DNA of 64,000 bases from Acidobacteriota bacterium (lineage in GTDB: Bacteria; Acidobacteriota; Terriglobia; Bryobacterales; UBA6623). A program made the position numbers and the translations under genes. The notes under the pieces are model-generated. The model was given only the letters and a program-made list of their open reading frames with translations. It had not been told where the DNA came from and did no database searches. The stretch lies in assembly GCA_016125275.1 (NCBI GenBank), contig WGMB01000001.1, forward strand, positions 124,001 through 188,000, in the 5' to 3' direction. Shown here in pieces: positions 17,697 through 25,490 of the stretch (its first letter is position 1; each line of letters starts with the position of its first letter).

Positions 17697-18488
17697 CTAC
17701 TCGCTGGGGGGAATTCGCTCGCTGGCTAGGCCGATGTGGATGTGTGGCCCGGTGGCCTGGCCGGGCACGGCGGTCCGGAAGGCGATGTAGGGCACGCCCC
17801 AGCTCTCGAGGAGGGTGATCAGGAACTGGCCCTCTTCCTCGTCGGGGTGCACGGCCACGTCCACGCGGCCGGTGTGGTTGAGTCCCATGGAGCGGTGTAC
17901 GTCGGTTTCGCCGTCAGCGCTGATGGGCATGGCGCGGCCCCAGTACTCGTAGAAGAGGGCGTCGATGGCGAGCAGGTCGTCTTCGCTGAAGCCGCCCTCC
18001 CCGCGGAAGGAGAATGCCAAGTCCTCCTGCTCGAGCTCCTTGTAGTTCTCCTCGGCGCGGGCCATGTCAGCCAGCTCGCGGACGAGCTTGGCCCGCTGCT
18101 CGGCCAGCTCGAGCTGCTTTTCGGCGGCGTCGAGGGATTCTCGGGCCGGGGGCAGCTCGTTGGCCGGCGTGGCCCCGGCTTCCACCCGGGCGCGCACGGT
18201 GTTGAAGTCCTCGCGGGCGAGATCGCGCAGCCGGGCGGCGGTTTCGAGCATCGCGCCGATCTCGTTGACGCCCACGTCGCGGCGGACGTAGTCGCGCATC
18301 TTCTCGGTCAGCCCGGCCTTCTCGTTGGCACGCTCAGCCTGCTCCAGAGCCGTACGGGGCAGGGCTCCGGCGGCTACCAGTTGGCGGGTCCGCTCGAGCT
18401 CCGCCTTGGCGCCCAGGGCGTCCTGCGCCGCCGCGGTCCAGGGGGCTGCAGCCAGGCAAACCAGCAAGAGTAGGGCTCGTTTCAACAT
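17697..18488 (-). CDS. Secreted coiled-coil protein with possible metallopeptidase-like C-terminal domain
   Basis: 263 residues. A signal peptide ends near TAAAQ. Residues about 25-165 are helical and charged with heptad-like spacing, a likely coiled coil. The last 90 residues change character: YEYWGRAMPISADGETDVHRSMGLNHTGRVDVAVHP, then GVPYIAFRTAVPGQATGPHIHIG. The paired His/Asp and the HIH tail recall zinc sites of D-Ala-D-Ala carboxypeptidase (M15-like) folds, but the spacing is not canonical, so enzyme function is a guess. A cell-wall role would fit the layout. It is divergent from rsfS with overlapping -10 elements. Confidence 0.6.
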   Translation of the reverse strand: MLKRALLLLVCLAAAPWTAAAQDALGAKAELERTRQLVAAGALPRTALEQAERANEKAGLTEKMRDYVRRDVGVNEIGAMLETAARLRDLAREDFNTVRARVEAGATPANELPPARESLDAAEKQLELAEQRAKLVRELADMARAEENYKELEQEDLAFSFRGEGGFSEDDLLAIDALFYEYWGRAMPISADGETDVHRSMGLNHTGRVDVAVHPDEEEGQFLITLLESWGVPYIAFRTAVPGQATGPHIHIGLASERIPPSE

Positions 18489-18503
18489 GCGTCGGCCGAA
18501 GTC

Positions 18504-18513
18504 AGTGTAAAAT
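18504..18513. promoter_or_regulatory. Overlapping divergent -10 elements of the coiled-coil gene and rsfS
   Basis: Minus-strand TACACT (18509-18504) lies 15 bases before the secreted coiled-coil gene. Plus-strand TAAAAT (18508-18513) lies 22 bases before rsfS. They share two bases, as at the YjbQ/amidase junction. Confidence 0.45.
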
Positions 18514-18535
18514 AAGGCAGATCCGTTCGGACCTC

Positions 18536-18877
18536 ATGCAGCATTGGCAACTTGCCGTGGAAGCGGCGCAATCCCGAAAGGCTGAAGACATAGTCGTCTT
18601 GCACATTGGCGAGGTTAGCTCTTTTGCGGAGTATTTCCTCGTTTGCAATGGCACGAACATCCGTCAGACCCAAGCCATCAGCGACGCCATCGAGGAAACC
18701 CTGCGCGCCGAAGGGTGGCGTCCGCTCGGCATCGAAGGCCGCCAGAACGGCGAATGGGTGCTGATGGACTACGGCGATCTGGTCGTACACATCTTCACGC
18801 CGGAGAAACGCAAGTTCTACGACCTGGAGCGGCTGTGGCGCAACGCGCCGCGCGTCCCCGTGCCCGAAGCGGCCTGA
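18536..18877 (+). CDS. rsfS: Ribosomal silencing factor RsfS
   Basis: 113 residues covering the whole RsfS/Iojap domain. It shows KAEDIVVLHIGEVSSFAEYFLVCNGTN, RQTQAISDAIEETLRAEGW, GEWVLMDYGDLVVHIFTPEKRKFYDLERLW, all conserved in order. The protein binds L14 of the large subunit and blocks subunit joining in starvation. nadD, the frequent neighbour, is not here, so the gene stands alone. It ends 12 bases from the convergent methyltransferase. Confidence 0.95.
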   Translation: MQHWQLAVEAAQSRKAEDIVVLHIGEVSSFAEYFLVCNGTNIRQTQAISDAIEETLRAEGWRPLGIEGRQNGEWVLMDYGDLVVHIFTPEKRKFYDLERLWRNAPRVPVPEAA

Positions 18878-18888
18878 GGGCGAAAGGC

Positions 18889-19641
18889 TCATAGCGCCCC
18901 GTCCCGGCGGAAGATGACGATGTGCTGCTTGGGCAGAAAGTCCAGCAGCTCGTCGAAACGGAAGCCGATCGGCTCGATCTCCCCGCGCAGCTCGCCGACG
19001 GTCATCTTGTGCAGCGGGTCGATGGGGATCGAGGGGTCTTCCTGGCGGTACTCGATGACGGCCAGCCGTCCGTTGGGCTTGAGGGCTTTGCGGACCGCGT
19101 CCATGGTCAGCTCCGGCTCCTGCAGCTCATGGTAGACGTCGACCAGCAGGACGAGGTCGGCGGAGCCGGGGGGCAGCCGGGGGTCTCCCTCCGAACCCAG
19201 CACCGTGCGGACGTTGGTGACGCCGCGGTCGGCCAGGTTCTTTTCCAACAACTCGATCATGCCGGGCTGGATGTCGACGGCGATGACGTGACCGGCGGGC
19301 CCGACGGCGCGCGCCAGTCGCCAGGTGAAGTAGCCGACGCCGGCGCCGAGGTCGACCACGGTGCCGCCTCGTGGGATGTGCAACTGCTCGACGACGCGGT
19401 CCGGCTGCTCTTCGGCGTCGCGCTCGGGACGGGTGAGCCAGTCGGCGTGCGCTACGTTCATCAGCGGCGCGATCTGGCGGCGCTTGACGAGCTTGCCGAT
19501 CCGCAACGGAAAACGGCCCTGCTCATCGACAGGGCCGATCCGTTGCGTCTCTCCTTGCACAGCCGGCGAGCAGCCGGCGACCAGGGTCGCCAGCGCCAGC
19601 CCCGCCAGTGACAGGCAGGGCGCGCCGAGGGCAAGCTTCAT
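18889..19641 (-). CDS. Class I SAM-dependent methyltransferase with lipoprotein leader
   Basis: 250 residues. The leader ends in LATLVAGC, a lipobox. The methyltransferase core then shows GGTVVDLGAGVGYFTWRLARAVG (SAM motif I), HVIAVDIQPGMIELL (motif II), SADLVLLVDVYHELQEPELTMD and a post-core GRLAVIEYRQED. Exported SAM methyltransferases are odd because SAM is cytoplasmic, yet several acidobacterial and proteobacterial families look like this. The ATG overlaps the stop of the DapA-family gene (ATGA), so translation is probably coupled. The substrate is unknown. Confidence 0.8.
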   Translation of the reverse strand: MKLALGAPCLSLAGLALATLVAGCSPAVQGETQRIGPVDEQGRFPLRIGKLVKRRQIAPLMNVAHADWLTRPERDAEEQPDRVVEQLHIPRGGTVVDLGAGVGYFTWRLARAVGPAGHVIAVDIQPGMIELLEKNLADRGVTNVRTVLGSEGDPRLPPGSADLVLLVDVYHELQEPELTMDAVRKALKPNGRLAVIEYRQEDPSIPIDPLHKMTVGELRGEIEPIGFRFDELLDFLPKQHIVIFRRDGAL

Positions 19642-20555
19642 ACCAGAACAGACGCGGGTTTGATGCCGGTACGTTCCAACAGAGCGTCGAGATCGGCGCG
19701 ATCTTCCGGCGTCATCTCGATCAGCGGCGAGCGCACGAAGCCGCCGGGCAGGCCGCAGAGCTCCATGGCGGTCTTGATCATCGAGCACTTGTAGCCGGCC
19801 TTGCGGTTGCGGATGGCGTACAGCGGCACGACCACGTCGTTGAGCAGGCGGGTGATGCCGGGGAAGTCGCCGGCCTGGGCCAGGTGCAGGATGTCGATGG
19901 TGAGCTTGGGCATGAAGCAGGCCAAGCCGGAGGTGAAGGTCTGGATGCCGAGGTTCCAGTAGGCCGGCACGAAGGGCTCGGCCATGCCGTTGATCCAGGT
20001 GAAGCGGTCGCCGAAGGTCGAACGGACGTTGAGGAAGTGGCCCAGGTCGCCGTTCTCGTCCTTGACCATCAGGATGTTCTCGACGTCGGTGAGCATGTCG
20101 AGCAACGGGAGCTCGAGCACGCCGCTCCACTTGGTCTGGTAGAGGAACACAGGGATTTCAGCCGCGCCGGCGACGCGCCGGTAGTAGTCGGCCAAGCCCT
20201 TGAGGTTGCGATCGTTGCTGTAGGGCGCGACCAGCAGGATGGCCTCCGCGCCGGCTTTGCGGGCGGTGCGGGCCATGTGCTGGGCCGACTTGAGCGTCTG
20301 GCCGACGCCGAGAATCAGGCCCTTTTGGCTGCCGACCATTTCGCCGGCGATCGCTGCGACGCGCTCGTACTCGGGCAGGGTGATCGACGGCATTTCGCCG
20401 TTGGAGCCGCAGAAGGCGAGGGCGGCCAATTCCGTATCGAGCATGAACTGGACGTTCTTGCGAAACGCGGCTTCGTCCAGCTCGTCCTGCGCGGTGAACG
20501 GCGTGACGGGGAAGCCGATCACGCCAGGAAAGCGAGTCAGTAAGCGATTCTCCAT
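19638..20555 (-). CDS. DapA-family aldolase/dehydratase (5-dehydro-4-deoxyglucarate dehydratase-like)
   Basis: 305 residues, a complete TIM-barrel of the DHDPS/NAL superfamily. GVIGFPVTPFTAQDELDEAAF opens the fold. FCGSNGEMPSITLPEYERV replaces the usual G-T-T-G-E loop. The catalytic Tyr is in VFLYQTKW and the Schiff-base Lys in NILMVKDENGD. This wording fits the KDG dehydratase (KdgD) branch better than DapA, so a sugar-acid breakdown role is likely. It starts at an ATG 84 bases from the divergent trpF-like gene. The coupled methyltransferase is an unexplained partner. Confidence 0.85.
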   Translation of the reverse strand: MENRLLTRFPGVIGFPVTPFTAQDELDEAAFRKNVQFMLDTELAALAFCGSNGEMPSITLPEYERVAAIAGEMVGSQKGLILGVGQTLKSAQHMARTARKAGAEAILLVAPYSNDRNLKGLADYYRRVAGAAEIPVFLYQTKWSGVLELPLLDMLTDVENILMVKDENGDLGHFLNVRSTFGDRFTWINGMAEPFVPAYWNLGIQTFTSGLACFMPKLTIDILHLAQAGDFPGITRLLNDVVVPLYAIRNRKAGYKCSMIKTAMELCGLPGGFVRSPLIEMTPEDRADLDALLERTGIKPASVLV

Positions 20556-20638
20556 ATCCGCCTCAGAATAACACCCCCAGGGGGCGCAGGATCGGGCCGT
20601 TCGCGCATACTCACAGAGAGACCTTCGGCGGCTGAGCG

Positions 20639-21292
20639 ATGCGGACGCGATTCAAGATTTGCTGCATGGGATCGGTCGAAGAGGCTGCCTTGGCGGTGGC
20701 GGTCGGGGCGGACGCTGTCGGGCTGGTGGGCGCGATGCCTTCCGGCCCCGGGCCGATCCCTGACGAGCTGGCGCGCGAGATCGCGGCATCCGTACCGCCG
20801 CCGGTGGCGACCTTCCTGCTGACCTCGCGGACCCGGGCCCGGGACATCGCCGACCACGTGGCCTATTGCGGCGTCACCACCGTGCAGGTGGTCCAGCACA
20901 TCGAGCCGGCGGAAGCCGAAGAGTTGGCGCGGCTGCTGCCGCCGTCGGTCCGCCGGGTGCAGGTGTTGCACGTCGAAGGTCCCGCAGCCGTGGAGCTCGC
21001 CGCGGCGTACCGCCCGTTCGTCCACGCCTTCTTGCTCGATTCGGGCCGCCCGAGTCTGGCCGTGCCCGAGCTGGGCGGCACCGGACGCGTCCATGACTGG
21101 GCGGTGAGCCGGGAGCTGGTGCGGTCCGCCGGGCGGCCGGTCTTTCTGGCCGGCGGCCTCAAGGCGGAGAACGCTGCCGAGGCGATCCGCACGGTGCGGC
21201 CCTACGGTCTCGACGTCTGCTCCGGCGTACGGACCGAAGGCCGGCTCGATCCGGCGAAGCTGGAGGGCTTCGCAGCGGCCGTCCGGGGCTGA
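20639..21292 (+). CDS. Phosphoribosylanthranilate isomerase-like protein (TrpF paralog)
   Basis: 217 residues with a TrpF-type barrel: KICCMGSVEEA at the start (canonical TrpF has KICG, with the same catalytic Cys), LLDS as the likely catalytic Asp, and the phosphate-binding end FLAGGLKAENAAEAI and GLDVCSGVRTEGRLDPAKLEGF. The loop after strand 2 reads GLVGAMPSGPGPIP instead of the usual GFVF-x-SPR. HDWAVSR and ELGGTGR are distinctive of a TrpF-like branch whose substrate is unproven. No other tryptophan gene is nearby. A CATACT hexamer is at 20606-20611. Confidence 0.82.
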   Translation: MRTRFKICCMGSVEEAALAVAVGADAVGLVGAMPSGPGPIPDELAREIAASVPPPVATFLLTSRTRARDIADHVAYCGVTTVQVVQHIEPAEAEELARLLPPSVRRVQVLHVEGPAAVELAAAYRPFVHAFLLDSGRPSLAVPELGGTGRVHDWAVSRELVRSAGRPVFLAGGLKAENAAEAIRTVRPYGLDVCSGVRTEGRLDPAKLEGFAAAVRG

Positions 21293-21299
21293 GGGCGGC

Positions 21300-21321
21300 G
21301 GCCGGACAACAACGTCCGGCC
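21300..21321. repeat. Inverted repeat in the spacer of two convergent genes
   Basis: GGCCGGAC and GTCCGGCC flank a six-base AACAAC loop, followed by CCCAC. It lies between the stop of the TrpF-like gene and the stop of the Gfo/Idh gene. The same stem with a different loop occurs twice near 56360 and 56440, so this is a dispersed family. It may act as a bidirectional transcription end, though it has no T-run. Confidence 0.6.
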
Positions 21322-21340
21322 CCACGGAGGCTGCTCGAGC

Positions 21341-22774
21341 CTAGCCGGCCCAGTCCCAGCCCTTGCGCGGGTGGGGCTGGATGTACTCGTTGGCTTCCGG
21401 CCGGTTGGTGACCTTCATGGCCTTGGCGTCCCACTCGAGCTTGCCCTCGAAGCGCAGGCCGAGCACGCCCAGCAGAATCCATTCGGTGAACGGGCCGGCA
21501 ATGGAGAAGTCCGAGCAGGACCGCTCGCCGCCCTTGGCCGCGCGAATCCAGTCGCGGTAGTGGCCGGGCGAACGGGTCAGCCACTCGTCGGGCATCTCGT
21601 AGCCGTGATAGTACTTCTGCGGCATGAGCTGGACGGCGTTGGCGTAAGTGTCGGTCGACATGAAGCCCTTGGTCCCCATGAAGATGGCGCCGTTGGCTTG
21701 GCTGCGGGCTTCGAACTGGTCGATCTCCTGGCGGGTGCGGGGCTTCTTGGCTTGCTCGTAGAAGCGCCGCTCGGCGTCGGGCGCGATCGGGATGAGCCGC
21801 GGCTCGTGCTCGAGGCCTTCGGGGCGGAAGGCGGCGTCCTTGGCGCCGTCGTGCCAGAAAACCTTCACCGGCGGCATGGTCTTGCGGGCGGGGAAGTCGA
21901 AGCGGATCACGCTCTGGGTGGGGAAGGTGTGCGGATTCTTGCCCTCCTGGCTGATGACCTCCACGCTCTCCGGCGCTCCCAGCATCAGCGCCATGTTCAC
22001 CGAGCCCAGAATGTGGCAGGCCATGTCGCCCAGCGCGCCGCAGCCGAAGTCATACCAGCCGCGCCAAGCGAACGGCGCGTACTCGGGGCTGTAGGGGCGC
22101 ATCTCGGCCACGCCGATCCAGGAATCCCAGTCCATCGTGGACGGCACGGGCTCGCCCTTGGGGACTTTCGAGACGCCTTGCGGCCAAATGGGACGGTTGG
22201 TCCAGGCGTGGACCTCGGTCACGTCGCCGATCTCGCCGGACCAGAGGATCTCCGCCGCCTGGCGCGTGCCTTCGTTGGAATAGCCTTGGTTGCCCATCTG
22301 GGTGGCTACGCCGTACTTCTCGGCGCCGGCGGTGAGCTCGCGGGCTTCCCAGATGGTGTGGGTCAGCGGCTTCTGGCAGTAGACGGCCTTGCCGCGCTGC
22401 ATCGCCCACATGGTCGCCATGCCGTGCATGTGGTCCGGCGTGGAGACGATCACGGCGTCGATCTGCTTCTCCATCTGGTCGAGCATCTTGCGGAAGTCTT
22501 TGAAGCGCTTGGCGCTGGAATACTTCGCAAAGGATTCGGCGGCGCTCTTCTCATCCACGTCGGCCAGGGCGACGATGTTTTCCGTGGCGCAGCCGGCCAG
22601 GTCGCTGCGGCCTTTACCGCCGGCGCCGATAGCGGCGATGTTGAGCTTCTCGTTGGGCGATTTGTAGCCCATGCGGCCGAGGCTCGGTACAGCGCCGTAG
22701 CCTCCGGCGGGAACCGCGCCCGCCAGCAGCGAGCCGAGGAAGAAGTGTCGTCGAGAGATGCCGGATTGCTTCAT
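21341..22774 (-). CDS. Gfo/Idh/MocA family oxidoreductase, Tat-exported
   Basis: 477 residues. The leader SRRHFFLGSLLAGA is a twin-arginine signal. The Rossmann motif is AAIGAGGKGRSDL near residue 50. The signature EKPLTHTIWEAREL of the family is written QKPLTHTIWEAREL here. The C-terminal half carries the long inserted region common in exported acidobacterial members (DWDSWIGVAEMRPYSPEYAPFAWRGWYDFGCGALGDMACHI). Exported relatives act on sugars or glycosides with a bound nicotinamide cofactor, which inference extends here. TACAAT on the minus strand (22797-22792) lies 17 bases before the ATG. Confidence 0.9.
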   Translation of the reverse strand: MKQSGISRRHFFLGSLLAGAVPAGGYGAVPSLGRMGYKSPNEKLNIAAIGAGGKGRSDLAGCATENIVALADVDEKSAAESFAKYSSAKRFKDFRKMLDQMEKQIDAVIVSTPDHMHGMATMWAMQRGKAVYCQKPLTHTIWEARELTAGAEKYGVATQMGNQGYSNEGTRQAAEILWSGEIGDVTEVHAWTNRPIWPQGVSKVPKGEPVPSTMDWDSWIGVAEMRPYSPEYAPFAWRGWYDFGCGALGDMACHILGSVNMALMLGAPESVEVISQEGKNPHTFPTQSVIRFDFPARKTMPPVKVFWHDGAKDAAFRPEGLEHEPRLIPIAPDAERRFYEQAKKPRTRQEIDQFEARSQANGAIFMGTKGFMSTDTYANAVQLMPQKYYHGYEMPDEWLTRSPGHYRDWIRAAKGGERSCSDFSIAGPFTEWILLGVLGLRFEGKLEWDAKAMKVTNRPEANEYIQPHPRKGWDWAG

Positions 22775-22791
22775 GGGAATGACCGGGGCTT

Positions 22792-22797
22792 ATTGTA
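22792..22797 (-). promoter_or_regulatory. -10 hexamer TACAAT for the Gfo/Idh gene
   Basis: TACAAT on the minus strand is 17 bases before the Gfo/Idh start, leaving a leader of about ten bases. No convincing -35 box is seen. Confidence 0.4.
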
Positions 22798-22855
22798 CCC
22801 ATCCCCGTTCGGGTTGGCGATCTGTTAGCCTCTTGCGCGGGGAGGTCCACTTTCG

Positions 22856-23197
22856 ATGGTCATCAAGAGCGTGGGCGTGCTTTCTCTGGCCAAGATGCTT
22901 GGGGCCGTGTATGGAGCGATCGGGCTGATCGGGGGCTTGATCGTTTCGCTGATCGCGATGTTCGGCGGATTTGCCGCCGCGCAGAGCGACATGGGCGCGG
23001 GCGGCGCCATGATGGGCGGCATGTTGGGCGTGGGAGCGGTGATCCTGTTCCCGTTGCTCTACGGTGCGATGGGCTTTATCGGCGGGGCGTTGACGGCGGT
23101 GATCTACAACGTGTTCGCCGGGATTGCCGGCGGCATCGAGATCCACGTGCAGCAGAGCCCGGGAGCCGGCGCTTCGAGCTTCTCGACCTCGGCGTAA
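22856..23197 (+). CDS. Small integral membrane protein, DUF3566-like
   Basis: 113 residues, dominated by two or three hydrophobic segments (about 12-40 and 52-92) rich in Gly and Ala. IKSVGVLSLAKMLGAVYGAIGLIGGLI opens the chain. The pattern resembles DUF3566-type membrane proteins, whose function is not known. A soluble charged end (EIHVQQSPGAGASS) points to one side of the membrane. It is divergent from the Gfo/Idh gene by 81 bases and has no obvious operon partner. A GGGGAGG stretch (22839-22845) lies ten bases before the ATG and can serve as ribosome binding site. Confidence 0.6.
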   Translation: MVIKSVGVLSLAKMLGAVYGAIGLIGGLIVSLIAMFGGFAAAQSDMGAGGAMMGGMLGVGAVILFPLLYGAMGFIGGALTAVIYNVFAGIAGGIEIHVQQSPGAGASSFSTSA

Positions 23198-23230
23198 CGC
23201 TTCGCCGAGCCGTGTAGTCTGAGAGCTGCC

Positions 23231-23677
23231 GTGCTGATTTATCGTCTGCTTCGAGGAGGTCCGCGGGACCTGCAAGAGATCCTTGCGCTGCGGGCGGCCT
23301 ATTGCGCCGAGGACGGCGTGGCGGCCGAGCCTAGCGGGGGCCAGGCGCTGGAGGCGCTACTCGGGCGTCCCGACCTGGGCGCGGTGTGGCTGGTTCGCGT
23401 AGAGAGGCGCGCCGTGGGTTATGCCGCGGTGTGCTACGGCTACTCGCTCGAGCTCGGCGGACGCGACGCCTTCGTCGACGAGCTGTTCGTCACCGAGGAG
23501 CTACGTGGCCAGGGCCTCGGGCGCAAGCTGCTGGAAAAGGCTCTGGCGGCCGGCCGCGCCGAAGGCGTGAAGGCCTTTCATCTGGAAGTGAGCGAGGACA
23601 ACGAGGCGGCGCAGGCGCTCTACGCCGACTTCGGGTTTCGGCCGCGCAGCCGGCGATTGCTGACGCGCACGGAATAG
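23231..23677 (+). CDS. GNAT family N-acetyltransferase
   Basis: 148 residues, GTG start (GCCGTG). The GNAT core is clear: VDELFVTEELRGQGLGRKLLEKAL holds the acetyl-CoA pyrophosphate loop (R/Q-x-x-G-x-G/A as RGQGLG), then FHLEVSEDNEAAQALYADFGFRPRSRRL is the usual motif B. The substrate (amino group of a small molecule or protein) cannot be inferred. It is 33 bases after the membrane-protein gene and 35 bases before the PLP lyase gene, which has its own -10. Confidence 0.85.
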   Translation: MLIYRLLRGGPRDLQEILALRAAYCAEDGVAAEPSGGQALEALLGRPDLGAVWLVRVERRAVGYAAVCYGYSLELGGRDAFVDELFVTEELRGQGLGRKLLEKALAAGRAEGVKAFHLEVSEDNEAAQALYADFGFRPRSRRLLTRTE

Positions 23678-23693
23678 CTGTCTCTGGGCGCTT

Positions 23694-23699
23694 TATACT
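23694..23699 (+). promoter_or_regulatory. -10 hexamer TATACT for the PLP lyase gene
   Basis: TATACT is 13 bases before the ATG at 23713. It supports that start over the longer frame that runs back into the GNAT gene. Confidence 0.48.
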
Positions 23700-23712
23700 C
23701 AAACGAAGCGCC

Positions 23713-24942
23713 ATGCGCAGCCATTCGAAAAACATCCAAACGCAGGCGGTCCACGCCGGAGACCGCAAGAAGCTCGCCGACTACACGCCGGTGACGACGC
23801 CGATCTTCGCCGCCTCGACGTATTTCTACGAGAAGGCCGAGGATCTGGAAGCCGTCTTCAACAACGAGCGGCCGGGCCACAGCTATTCCCGCTACGGCAA
23901 CCCCACGACCTCGGCGTTCGAGGAGCAGGTGGCGACGCTGGAGGGCGCGGACTTTGCCGTGGCGACCTCGTCGGGCATGGCGGCGGCGCACTTGGCGCTG
24001 CTGGCCGGGGTGTCGGACCGCCGCCGCAAGATCGTCGCCGCCAGCGTGCTCTACGGGCAGACGATGTCGATGCTGATGAAGGTGTTCGAGCCGCTGGGCG
24101 TGGAGACGCGCTTTGCGGACGTCTCGGACCTGGAGGGCTTCGAGGCCGCGGTGGCCGAGGAGAAGCCGGGCGTGGTGCTGGTGGAGACGATCTCCAACCC
24201 GCTGCTGCGGGTCGCGGAGATCGACCGGCTGGCGGAGATCGCGCACCGGCATGGCGCGCTGTTGCTGGTGGATGCGACGTTCACGACCCCGGTGATGATG
24301 CGTCCGCTGGAGCTGGGCGCGGATTTGGTGATCCACAGCTCGACCAAGTACATGGGCGGCCACGGCGACGTGCTCAGCGGCGTGGTGGCGGGCCGGGCCG
24401 AGCTGCAACCGACGATCACCTACCTGAGCAAGACGCTGGGCGCGACGCTGGGGGCGTTCGAGGCGTTCCTGACGATGCGCGGCGTCAAGACCCTGCCGCT
24501 GCGCTTCGAGCGGCAGTGCGCCAACGCTCTCGGGTTGGCGGAGGCGCTGGCGACGAACGCCGACGTGGAGCGGGTGTACTTTCCGGGGCGGCCGGATCAC
24601 CCGGACGCGGCGATCGCGCGGCGGCTGTTTCCGGAGGGGATGTACGGCGCGGTGGTGTCGTTCGACCTGGAAGGCGGCCGCGAGCGGGCGCTGGCGTTTC
24701 TGGACGCGCTGCGGATGGCGGCGCCGGCGACGAGCGTCGGCGATCTGCATACGATGGCGCTGTACCCGGCGATGAGCTCGCACCGGGACCTGTCGCCCAA
24801 GCACCGGCAGCGGCTGGGCATCGGCGACGGCATGCTGCGCCTCTCGGTGGGCGTGGAGGCGCTGGAAGATATCGTGGCGGATGTGGAGCAGGCGGTGGCG
24901 GTCTCGGCCCACAAGGCCGCGGCGCCGCTGGCGGGTGACTGA
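23713..24942 (+). CDS. Cys/Met metabolism PLP-dependent enzyme (methionine gamma-lyase/cystathionine gamma-synthase-like)
   Basis: 409 residues of the trans-sulfuration family. The opening SKNIQTQAVHAGDRK and YTPVTTPIFAASTYFY are standard. YSRYGNPTTSAFEEQVATLEGADFAVATSSGMAA follows. The cofactor Lys is in DLVIHSSTKYMGGHGDVLSG, and the tail MRLSVGVEALEDIV appears as LRLSVGVEALEDIV. The family handles Cys, homocysteine or Met by beta/gamma replacement or elimination. Which member this is cannot be decided from the sequence, since the distinguishing active-site Cys/Tyr residues need alignment. The Uma2 gene follows two bases after its stop. Confidence 0.9.
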   Translation: MRSHSKNIQTQAVHAGDRKKLADYTPVTTPIFAASTYFYEKAEDLEAVFNNERPGHSYSRYGNPTTSAFEEQVATLEGADFAVATSSGMAAAHLALLAGVSDRRRKIVAASVLYGQTMSMLMKVFEPLGVETRFADVSDLEGFEAAVAEEKPGVVLVETISNPLLRVAEIDRLAEIAHRHGALLLVDATFTTPVMMRPLELGADLVIHSSTKYMGGHGDVLSGVVAGRAELQPTITYLSKTLGATLGAFEAFLTMRGVKTLPLRFERQCANALGLAEALATNADVERVYFPGRPDHPDAAIARRLFPEGMYGAVVSFDLEGGRERALAFLDALRMAAPATSVGDLHTMALYPAMSSHRDLSPKHRQRLGIGDGMLRLSVGVEALEDIVADVEQAVAVSAHKAAAPLAGD

Positions 24943-24944
24943 CG

Positions 24945-25490
24945 ATGGCGCAGGCGGCGACGGCTTCGAATGTCTCGCTGGAACGCTTTTTGAGCGATCC
25001 GGAGCTGGAGACCTACGAATACCGTGACGGGGAGGTCCGAGATTCCGTTGTGGGGACGCCGAAGCACGCGTTGATCCAGATGAATGTGGGGGCCCTGCTC
25101 AGGGCCCGCCTGCGGAAGACTCGGAGCGGTTGGGTTCTGTCGGAAGCCAGATATCGCTTGCCGCTCCCCGGCCGCGCACGCTTTTACCTTCCCGGCCTGT
25201 GCGTGGTCATGGACGACCCGAACGCGTTGGAGAAACCCTACCTCGACCAGGCTCCCGAGCTGGTCGTCGAGATCCAATCGCCGGACGACTCCATCCAGCA
25301 ACTGCCGGCCAAGATCGCGGACTATCTCGAGGCCGGCACGCCGCTGGCGTGGGTGATTCTGCCGGTGGAGCGGGCCGTGCTGGTTTGCCGGGCCGGCGCG
25401 GAGCCGGTTCGCCTGGAAGCCTCGCAGACGATCGACGCCGACCCCGTGCTGCCCGGCTTCGAGGTCGGCGTCGCGGAATTCTTCGAGTAG
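24945..25490 (+). CDS. Uma2 family endonuclease, possibly inactive
   Basis: 181 residues of the Uma2 (DUF820) PD-(D/E)xK fold, a family of restriction-like nucleases mostly of unknown role. PELVVEIQSPDDSIQQLPAKIADYLEAGTPLAWVI holds the catalytic Glu and Lys. The first acidic residue usually sits in a PD-x-x-V motif, but here the strand reads RFYLPGLCVVMDD with Gly in that place. Two Asp follow six residues later, so activity is doubtful but not excluded. It directly follows the PLP enzyme and ends one base before the convergent NIPSNAP stop. Confidence 0.85.
   Translation: MAQAATASNVSLERFLSDPELETYEYRDGEVRDSVVGTPKHALIQMNVGALLRARLRKTRSGWVLSEARYRLPLPGRARFYLPGLCVVMDDPNALEKPYLDQAPELVVEIQSPDDSIQQLPAKIADYLEAGTPLAWVILPVERAVLVCRAGAEPVRLEASQTIDADPVLPGFEVGVAEFFE

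Noticed and set aside
21300-21321. Classical intrinsic terminator
   Set aside because: The stem has no T-run on either strand, so it is kept as a repeat element instead.
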